Origin: Methylococcaceae bacterium
GTDB taxonomy: Bacteria > Pseudomonadota > Gammaproteobacteria > Methylococcales > Methylomonadaceae
Assembly (NCBI GenBank): GCA_947505055.1
Contig: CANNLO010000320.1
Coordinates: 1-5,688 of the forward strand
Direction: 5' to 3'
DNA length: 5,688 nt
The translations under genes and the position numbers were made by a program. The stretch's first letter is position 1; each line of letters starts with the position of its first letter. This document shows positions 1 to 3,841 of this stretch, in pieces. Under the pieces are notes generated by a model, which worked only from the letters and a program-made list of their open reading frames with translations, was not told the DNA's origin and did no database searches.

Positions 1-98
1 GCCTTGATAAGGTGAAATCTGAGTTTAAGGAGCAAGTAAAATCGCTTTTAAATCCAAAATTCCAGCTATTTGAGAAATCTGCAGTCGTGACCGTGTGA
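1..98 (+). CDS. C-terminal end of an unidentified protein (partial)
   Basis: An open frame entering from the left edge (first whole codon at 3) ends at TGA 96-98 and gives 31 residues. They form a lysine- and glutamate-rich amphipathic helix (LDKVKSEFKEQVKSLL) followed by a short hydrophobic strand ending in SAVVTV. A helix followed by a terminal VVTV-like strand would suit the end of an alpha/beta enzyme such as a class I methyltransferase, but that is a guess from very little sequence. The other two plus frames stop within the first 20 bases. An inverted repeat begins just after the stop, which fits a gene end here. The upstream part is outside the window. Confidence 0.45.
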   Translation, partial: LDKVKSEFKEQVKSLLNPKFQLFEKSAVVTV

Positions 99-99
99 G

Positions 100-153
100 G
101 TATAAGACAAATTGGTGATTTTCCGAATGGCAATGTCACCTTACTTGTTATAC
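100..153. repeat. Long imperfect inverted repeat after the first gene
   Basis: Outer arms GTATAA (100-105) and TTATAC (148-153) pair. The pairing continues through CAA/TTG with a two-base bulge, then GGTGA (114-118) with TCACC (136-140), and weak TT..CC / GG..AA contacts near the tip. As RNA this would be a long interrupted hairpin starting two bases after the TGA at 96-98. No T-run follows it on the plus strand, so it is not a standard intrinsic terminator. It could act as a 3' stabilising structure or be a REP/MITE-like relic. Confidence 0.45.
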
Positions 154-165
154 ACCGTAAAATTA

Positions 166-182
166 ATCAATGATTTATTGAT
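166..182. repeat. Extra half-site repeat next to the FNR box
   Basis: ATCAAT (166-171) and ATTGAT (177-182) are inverted around a 5-bp spacer. The right arm is also the left arm of the FNR box, so three ATTGAT/ATCAAT half-sites lie in 27 bp (166-192). This may allow alternative or cooperative binding by FNR/CRP-family dimers, or may only reflect the local AT-richness. Confidence 0.4.
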
Positions 183-191
183 TTCGATCAA
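178..191 (+). promoter_or_regulatory. FNR box (TTGATTTCGATCAA)
   Basis: This is an exact match to the FNR/ANR consensus TTGAT-N4-ATCAA, and the dyad extends one more base each side (177-192). Its centre lies between 184 and 185. For a class II FNR-activated promoter (centre at -41.5) this predicts a start near 226, and the -10 hexamer is where that predicts. An FNR-family protein with intact DNA-recognition residues is encoded at 550-1266. The likely target is the lipoprotein gene at 310. Confidence 0.8.
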
Positions 192-210
192 TAATAAATC
201 TAATCATTAA

Positions 211-219
211 TGCGAAAAT
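211..219 (+). promoter_or_regulatory. Extended -10 of the FNR-dependent promoter
   Basis: TGC-GAAAAT is a TGn extended -10 followed by a hexamer matching TATAAT at four of six positions. It occupies -15 to -7 if transcription starts near 226. There is no good -35 because the FNR box covers that region, as expected of an activator-dependent class II promoter. Inferred from spacing and motif only. Confidence 0.55.
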
Positions 220-249
220 GAGCCTCCCTACTAAGGGTTAGACAGGCTC
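220..249 (+). other. Bulged stem-loop at the start of the leader
   Basis: GAGCCT (220-225) pairs with AGGCTC (244-249). Inside it CCCT (226-229) pairs with AGGG (234-237) around the loop ACTA, leaving a 6-base bulge (ttagac) on the 3' side. The predicted transcription start (about 226) falls inside this element, so the outer stem would form in RNA only if transcription starts a few bases earlier. It directly abuts the palindrome at 250-277. Confidence 0.45.
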
Positions 250-277
250 TCTTCCTTCTTAAATTTAAGAAGGAAGA
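250..277. repeat. 28-bp perfect palindrome in the lipoprotein leader
   Basis: The left arm TCTTCCTTCTTAAA (250-263) is the exact reverse complement of the right arm (264-277), with no spacer. In RNA it would make a hairpin of about 12 pairs with a tiny loop. The bases after it are not T-rich, so terminator function is unlikely. It sits 32 bp before the lipoprotein start codon. Plausible roles are mRNA protection, an RNase III target, or a symmetric protein-binding site. Confidence 0.7.
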
Positions 278-309
278 ATCATGCATTTATATTAAATACC
301 GGAGAAGTC

Positions 310-432
310 ATGAAAATTGTTAGTCATATATTATTACTAGTTATTGCAATTATAACATTAACTGCTTGTGAATCAGGTAAAGGCCCCAATAAACCAGCCG
401 GTACTAGCACTACACATTTATCAATGAAATAA
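310..432 (+). CDS. Small lipoprotein, 40 residues
   Basis: Translation from ATG 310 gives a positively charged start (MKIVSH), a hydrophobic stretch LLLVIAIITL and a lipobox LTAC with Cys20, a typical type II (SPII) signal peptide. The mature chain is only 21 residues, Gly/Pro/Ser/Thr-rich and ending LSMK. It should be lipidated and anchored to the inner or outer membrane; Glu rather than Asp after the Cys does not suggest Lol avoidance. GGAG at 301-304 lies five bases before the ATG. The size recalls entericidin-type lipoproteins, but their conserved motif is absent, so no family is assigned. An FNR box and structured leader lie upstream, and a terminator follows at 501-524. This suggests a monocistronic, oxygen-controlled gene. 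Confidence 0.75.
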   Translation: MKIVSHILLLVIAIITLTACESGKGPNKPAGTSTTHLSMK

Positions 433-500
433 GTTGCTTTGTAAACAGAATAATTATAACCAAGGCGCTTAATTTGACTGAAATAATCTTCTTTGATAAA

Positions 501-524
501 CGGGTAACTGATGCAAGTTACCCG
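501..524. terminator. Terminator hairpin between convergent genes
   Basis: CGGGTAACT (501-509) and AGTTACCCG (516-524) form a perfect 9-bp stem around a 6-base loop. On the minus strand the stem is followed by TTTATC and lies 25 bases past the stop of the fnr-type gene, so it best suits that gene. On the plus strand the following sequence is ATATAT-like, giving weaker terminator character for the lipoprotein transcript. Probably bidirectional. Confidence 0.6.
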
Positions 525-549
525 GATATATAAATCAATATGCGCCTCT

Positions 550-1266
550 TTAGTGACTATGTGCATAGAGATCTGTATTGCAAGGTTCAATTATGGCTTT
601 TAATAGGTTTAGCTCAATAATTTTTATAGCCCGCTGTTTAACTTGAATGATTTTTTCTTTGCTGAGTGCGGTCAATTGCCGGCTAATGGTTTCATGACTA
701 ATACCTAAATAATTGGCAATATGATGCCTGTGCATACTTAAGTTAAATTCCGATTTTGAATAACCTAATGCCCCGTATCGCTTCGATAACATTAATAGAA
801 AAATAGCCACCTTTATCTTAGCTGAGCTTTGCCCAAGCAATAGCATCTGCTCATGGTTAGCCGTAATTTCTTTACTCAAATTTCGCGTCATCTGGTGCTG
901 AAGATTCGGTATTTTCAAGCACAATTCAGTAAGGTGCGTTAATGGCAATTCGCAGACTGAACTTGTCTCTAAGGCATCAACGGAACTACAAAATCGCCCT
1001 TCAAACAAAGCATCCAAACCCATTAATTCGCCTGGCAAATAAAATCCGATGGTTTGCTCCAACCCTTCTGCGTTACTTATATAACTTCTGAAAGAACCGG
1101 TCTTTACAGCATATAAACTTTTACACGTTTCATTTTTTGAGTATAAAACATCTTTAATCTGTAAGGGTCGCTTGTTTTTTATGATGATTTCCAGCGCCTC
1201 AATCTCAGCAATTTGAAGTCCGAAAGGAAGGCATAAATCAGATAATCTGCAATTTAAACAGGACAT
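550..1266 (-). CDS. fnr: FNR/CRP-family oxygen-sensing transcription regulator
   Basis: A 238-residue regulator. The N-terminus carries Cys3-X2-Cys6-X5-Cys12, the same spacing as the FNR [4Fe-4S] ligands Cys20, 23 and 29 of E. coli. The fourth ligand is Cys105 in ALETSSVCELP, matching the Cys122 region. A cyclic-nucleotide-binding-type beta barrel (about 30-120) leads to a dimerisation helix (about 121-160) and a winged helix-turn-helix. The recognition helix SHETISRQL has Glu192, Ser195 and Arg196, the E--SR set that reads TTGAT half-sites. The protein should dimerise and bind FNR boxes when oxygen is low and lose the cluster in air. It is about 12 residues shorter than E. coli FNR, mainly before the first cysteine. 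The ATG at 1266 keeps all ligands, but the ribosome site is poor. A perfect FNR box lies at 178-191 beyond the convergent lipoprotein gene. Family assignment is firm; targets are inferred. Confidence 0.95.
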   Translation of the reverse strand: MSCLNCRLSDLCLPFGLQIAEIEALEIIIKNKRPLQIKDVLYSKNETCKSLYAVKTGSFRSYISNAEGLEQTIGFYLPGELMGLDALFEGRFCSSVDALETSSVCELPLTHLTELCLKIPNLQHQMTRNLSKEITANHEQMLLLGQSSAKIKVAIFLLMLSKRYGALGYSKSEFNLSMHRHHIANYLGISHETISRQLTALSKEKIIQVKQRAIKIIELNLLKAIIEPCNTDLYAHSH

Positions 1267-1297
1267 TTTTGATGAGTTTGGAGTTATTGAGTTTAGG

Positions 1298-1313
1298 CTA
1301 GATTGAAATCTAG
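1298..1313. repeat. Dyad in the fnr leader (CTAGATT-GA-AATCTAG)
   Basis: Perfect 7-bp arms around a 2-bp centre lie 31 bp upstream of the fnr start codon. This is within the leader if the promoter at 1330-1359 is correct. It is a candidate operator or small hairpin and does not match the FNR consensus. Confidence 0.45.
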
Positions 1314-1353
1314 AATGTCGTTCCTATTTTTAATATCAGGCAACTGAAATCTA
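1304..1353. repeat. Direct repeat TGAAATCTA, 41 bp apart
   Basis: TGAAATCTA occurs at 1304-1312 and 1345-1353 in the same orientation. The 41-bp spacing is close to four helical turns, and the copies flank the predicted fnr -10 element. It may be two regulator contacts or chance; a 9-bp match in AT-rich DNA is weak evidence alone. Confidence 0.3.
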
Positions 1354-1359
1354 TGTTAA
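1330..1359 (-). promoter_or_regulatory. Probable fnr promoter
   Basis: On the minus strand a -35-like TTAACA (1359-1354; five of six bases of TTGACA) is followed after 18 bp by TATTAA (1335-1330), preceded by TGA, giving an extended -10. Transcription would start near 1323 and leave a leader of about 57 bases. Spacing and matches are fair; no experiment supports it. Confidence 0.4.
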
Positions 1360-1372
1360 CACAGTGTTAGCA
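1354..1372. promoter_or_regulatory. Candidate operator overlapping the fnr -35
   Basis: TGTTAACACAGTGTTAGCA is a 19-bp near-perfect dyad: arms of nine bases around a central A with one T/G mismatch. It covers the predicted -35 of the fnr promoter, where a bound protein could repress. The binding protein is unknown, and the site is unlike the FNR box. Confidence 0.4.
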
Positions 1373-1575
1373 GGGATCGGGTGGAGATCACCCCTTATCT
1401 GTCAGGACATCATGCGATTTTCCGCCTCCCTCGCTTGAATCCTGAGACTTAATTCGTCAGAAAATAGTACCAATAAACATCAATACCATAATCGAGAATC
1501 CTAGATATACTGAACAGAATAAAGCACATCAATTTCGAGCGATACTGAGACTATCAATCATCTCCATACGCTCCG

Positions 1576-1596
1576 TGTCCAGAAATTAGTTGGACA
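1576..1596. repeat. TGTCCA/TGGACA inverted repeat
   Basis: Six-base perfect arms (TGTCCA 1576-1581, TGGACA 1591-1596) flank a 9-bp centre. The sequence recalls the TGTCC-type ends of some insertion sequences, so it may be a scar, but no transposase remnant is nearby. It could equally be a simple dyad. Confidence 0.3.
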
Positions 1597-1620
1597 TGTT
1601 TCCGGGTGTTACAGTTTTGA

Positions 1621-1642
1621 TGCAATTAAAAGTGTAATTGCA
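1621..1642. promoter_or_regulatory. Candidate operator TGCAATTA-N6-TAATTGCA
   Basis: Perfect 8-bp arms flank the 6-bp spacer aaagtg. The 22-bp layout is typical of a homodimeric regulator site. It lies 49 bp before the possible small ORF at 1692 and is not a close match to FNR or CRP consensus. Confidence 0.45.
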
Positions 1643-1691
1643 CAATATGCAGATCATAGGTTATTAAAATTCAATATTTAAGGCAAATACA

Positions 1692-1784
1692 ATGGGCCTA
1701 AAAAATCTCGAACTCACTACTATGATGTTTGCAGTCAATATTTTTTTATTTTGCGCAGCTTTAGCCAAATTATCGATCGAATAA
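1692..1784 (+). CDS. Possible 30-residue membrane microprotein
   Basis: ATG 1692 opens a 30-codon frame ending TAA 1782-1784. The product has a short polar start (MGLKNLELTT) and a hydrophobic span from Met11 to Leu27 (MMFAVNIFLFCAALAKL), long enough for one membrane helix, then SIE. AAGG at 1680-1683 sits eight bases before the ATG. A strong dyad at 1621-1642 lies upstream and a small ATAAC/GTTAT hairpin overlaps the stop. I do not recognise the family. Such short frames arise by chance in AT-rich DNA, so this is a candidate only. Confidence 0.27.
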   Translation: MGLKNLELTTMMFAVNIFLFCAALAKLSIE

Positions 1785-1846
1785 CATCGGGTTATGTGTA
1801 TTCTTGATGACATTTTACAAGACGAGGGCTAATTGAAACACTATGG

Positions 1847-2632
1847 CTAGTTCAACAAAGTCACCCTAACGTCCATGGCATTTAAAATACAACCCAAGCC
1901 AAACTGATGAAAGATTGAAACATCTGCAGCATCTCGACCAAAGGCAATAACCACCCTGCCCCCACGTGGTTCTGTTTGCGTAGGATCAAATGAATACCAT
2001 CGATCACCGATATAAGCTTCAAACCAGGCGTGCATATCCATCCGTTCAAGCTGATATAAATAGCCTACAACCAACCTCGCAGGCATACTGATACTTCGAC
2101 ATAAAGTGATGGCCAACTGAGCAAGATCTCGGCATACGCCGTAGCCACGATTATGCACCTCAATAGCCGATAACGGAGAATCACTAGAACCGGGTATATA
2201 CTTGATGGAATGACGAACCCACTCTGAAATCTTACTGACCTGATCGTAACCAGGCGTAATATCGTAGACTATATCCCTGGCGAGATCACCAAACCGGTCT
2301 GATTCACAATAACGGCTAGGTAACAAATAAGAGAGGACGGATTCCGGCAAGCGCTGTATTTCTACAAACTCAGCCCCCGGTGCAGTAGCGATGGTTTCCG
2401 AAGTGATGACTTCATAGCATGTTTGAATTACAAATTCACCGTGAGGAGCAACCAGGCGCTGGAGAAAATTACCATAGCTGTCGATGTTTTCAACAATTTG
2501 TACCTCAGGAATGGTTGTATAACTGGATTTTACAAGTTTTTGATTGGCGCCATAATATGGACGCAGCATCAATATCAATGCCGTAGAGTCATCTATCTGA
2601 AAATTTAACTCACAACTCACTTGCAACTTCAT
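1847..2632 (-). CDS. Transglutaminase-like domain protein
   Basis: A 261-residue protein with no signal peptide or membrane segment, so probably cytoplasmic. Residues 1-100 form the beta-rich domain that precedes the catalytic core in bacterial transglutaminase-like proteins. The core (about 110-220) shows the triad in order: Cys167 in YGVCRDLAQ, His201 in MHAWFEAY and Asp216 in WYSFDPT. This fold covers transglutaminases, peptidases and amidases, so the family supports cysteine-based amide chemistry but does not fix the substrate. The tail (225-261) contains GRDAADVSIFHQFG, which recurs in this bacterial group. It starts 46 bp after the stop of the upstream ATPase gene on the same strand and is probably co-transcribed. 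The ATG at 2632 has only a weak GAG-type ribosome site. Confidence 0.92.
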   Translation of the reverse strand: MKLQVSCELNFQIDDSTALILMLRPYYGANQKLVKSSYTTIPEVQIVENIDSYGNFLQRLVAPHGEFVIQTCYEVITSETIATAPGAEFVEIQRLPESVLSYLLPSRYCESDRFGDLARDIVYDITPGYDQVSKISEWVRHSIKYIPGSSDSPLSAIEVHNRGYGVCRDLAQLAITLCRSISMPARLVVGYLYQLERMDMHAWFEAYIGDRWYSFDPTQTEPRGGRVVIAFGRDAADVSIFHQFGLGCILNAMDVRVTLLN

Positions 2633-2678
2633 ATAACGATCTCAAAGCTAACGACCATTAACGCTTTATTTAGCAGCA

Positions 2679-3374
2679 TTAAAGTCCTACCGATTGAATC
2701 TGGCCATAGGCATGTCTCAACCACATTTTAACGCGTTGCCGTTCCAGTAAACCCAAAGCATTCAGGCTTTCAGCATCCTTATTCATGGCAGCCCAAAAAC
2801 TGGAACTATTACCATCGATTTTAGTCATAACCGGCGCATGCAATCGCTTCAAGGTTATGGTTTGAGCATTCAAAGCCAAAGCCCGTTCTTTAACGCCGGA
2901 TGCGTCAAAGATAGAGAAACTTTCATCACGAAGCTGATTTTGCACCAGTATGTAATTTAAACGTGAGCCATATTGATTCAGCAATTTATCCAGCAGATCA
3001 ACACAATCTTTCCCGGAATCCATGACGTTCCAATAAAAAAGTGAAATCCCCATTTCTTCTGCTAATTCCAGTACGCCTGAATCATCTAACCACTTTGCCA
3101 GCGGGTGATGAGTTTGGGCTGCAAGATCAACCAAAATTCGATGCTGAGGATTTTCTGCGGCTGACTCAATGATTACATCCAGACTTTGATAATTATCTAT
3201 GACCGTCGGTGAGGCATAGTCGGCATAAAATCGGAGCAAGGAACCATGAGACCGGTCAGTATCAAAACCGATAAACGGAGTTTTATTGCCTATCATATAT
3301 TGAGCCAAAACACGCGCTACAACTGATTTACCTACGCCGCCTTTTTCACCGCCGATAAAATGAATAGTACTCAT
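2679..3374 (-). CDS. ParA/MinD-family P-loop ATPase (MobD-like)
   Basis: A 231-residue protein. The deviant Walker A motif GGEKGGVGKS (8-17) has both the signature Lys11 and Lys16. FDTDRSHGSLL (37-47) fits switch I, and RILVDLAAQ (79-87) is the Walker B/switch II strand with Asp83. Asn146 in LVQNQLRD is placed like the base-contacting Asn of the family. These ATPases dimerise on ATP and position cargo on the nucleoid or membrane; this branch is often labelled mobilisation protein MobD. No ParB, relaxase or parS-like site is visible, so plasmid partition or mobilisation is not supported here. ATG 3374 places the P-loop at the usual distance. SD-like GGA lies about eight bases upstream. The transglutaminase gene follows after 46 bp, suggesting one operon. 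Confidence 0.93.
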   Translation of the reverse strand: MSTIHFIGGEKGGVGKSVVARVLAQYMIGNKTPFIGFDTDRSHGSLLRFYADYASPTVIDNYQSLDVIIESAAENPQHRILVDLAAQTHHPLAKWLDDSGVLELAEEMGISLFYWNVMDSGKDCVDLLDKLLNQYGSRLNYILVQNQLRDESFSIFDASGVKERALALNAQTITLKRLHAPVMTKIDGNSSSFWAAMNKDAESLNALGLLERQRVKMWLRHAYGQIQSVGL

Positions 3375-3567
3375 TGTTTGTCCATAAGGTTATTTATATT
3401 CAGAGTTATTATTTTATAGGAATATTTATGTGATTTAGAAGCTCAATCAGATTTATGCAATAAATGAACCAACTAATCCAACTTTATTACTAAACGCTAA
3501 ATCTCTACTACTAAAGACTTAAAATAACTGAACAAATCTTAAACACAAAAACTACAAAGCACAGATA

Positions 3568-3606
3568 TGGTGCAAAAAATACATTCTCACTCCTATTTGG
3601 TGCAAA
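3568..3606. repeat. Direct repeat TGGTGCAAA, 30 bp apart
   Basis: TGGTGCAAA occurs at 3568-3576 and 3598-3606, close to three helical turns apart, with similar AT-rich flanks. Two in-phase copies in a divergent promoter region suggest a possible regulator-binding pair. No known motif was recognised. Confidence 0.35.
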
Positions 3607-3741
3607 TTTGTGCGATTGATATTGCAGCCAAATATTAGTATTCACTCTGAAACTCTTGACATTTTCCCGAAGCTCAAATCTTTTATTCAAAAATAACCCT
3701 AAAAACAACGCCTCAGCCTAAGATACAAATCACCAAGCACC

Positions 3742-3776
3742 TTGATTTCGATAACAACATATATGAATTTTATAAT
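3742..3776 (+). promoter_or_regulatory. Predicted promoter with an FNR-like half-site
   Basis: TATAAT at 3771-3776 is a perfect sigma-70 -10; transcription would start near 3783, about 59 bases before the ATG at 3842. The -35 position is poor. TTGATTTCGATAAC (3742-3755) has one perfect FNR half-site and a degenerate partner, and its first 11 bases equal the FNR box at 178. Its centre falls near -34.5, not the -41.5 expected for class II activation, so repression or coincidence is as likely as activation. Confidence 0.4.
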
Positions 3777-3841
3777 GGCACAAAATCTGCTGAATCTTCA
3801 TATACGCATTAAAGTTAACACTTAAAAAAAATTTGTCTGCC

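Larger units (their letters stand above)
1267..1846. other. 580-bp intergenic region rich in dyads
   Basis: This stretch separates the fnr-type start from the stop of the transglutaminase gene. It holds a probable fnr promoter, several inverted repeats (listed separately), a GGGTG/CACCC hairpin (1379-1393), a small ATAAC/GTTAT dyad (1781-1795) and one possible 30-codon ORF at 1692-1784. No tRNA, CRISPR array or intact insertion sequence was recognised. Confidence 0.6.
3375..3841. other. 467-bp AT-rich divergent intergenic region
   Basis: This lies between the divergently transcribed ATPase gene (minus) and the phosphorylase-kinase-like gene (plus), so promoters for both should be here. It holds a consensus -10 for the right-hand gene, an FNR-like half-site, a 9-bp direct repeat and a short dyad ATTTAT-gca-ATAAAT (3451-3465). 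A TATAAA on the minus strand (3418-3413) is the best -10 for the ATPase gene but lacks a convincing -35. No convincing gene was found. Confidence 0.6.

Noticed and set aside
324..590. Minus-strand 88-residue open frame
   Set aside because: It overlaps the lipoprotein gene, reads through the terminator hairpin and overlaps the end of fnr; the protein shows no domain-like pattern.
1379..1393. GGGTG-gagat-CACCC hairpin as a terminator
   Set aside because: A short 5-bp stem with no T-run on either strand and no gene ending nearby.
1449..1529. Minus-strand 26-codon hydrophobic frame (MCFILFSISRIL...)
   Set aside because: No ribosome site. The overlapping frame also gives a hydrophobic piece (GFSIMVLMFIGTIF) broken by a stop, so this could be a decayed small membrane gene, but nothing recognisable remains.
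1576..1596. Insertion-sequence end
   Set aside because: Only a 6-bp dyad resembling TGTCC-type ends; no transposase remnant, second end or target duplication was found. Kept only as a repeat.
2423..2608. Plus-strand 61-residue open frame
   Set aside because: Entirely antisense to the well-supported transglutaminase gene; a shadow frame.
2679..3374. Plasmid partition or conjugative mobilisation locus
   Set aside because: The ATPase resembles MobD/ParA, but no ParB, relaxase, parS or oriT-like sequence is present in the window.
3656..3686. Plus-strand promoter with TTGACA at 3656-3661
   Set aside because: The -35 is perfect, but the nearest -10 (TTTTAT at 3681) is 19 bp away and poor; the TATAAT at 3771 is closer to the gene and better formed.
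3511..3708. Minus-strand 65-residue open frame with a hydrophobic C-terminus
   Set aside because: It starts with TTG and lies in AT-rich promoter DNA. Its composition looks like translated AT-rich noncoding sequence, and it covers the TGGTGCAAA repeats. It would need conservation to be believed.
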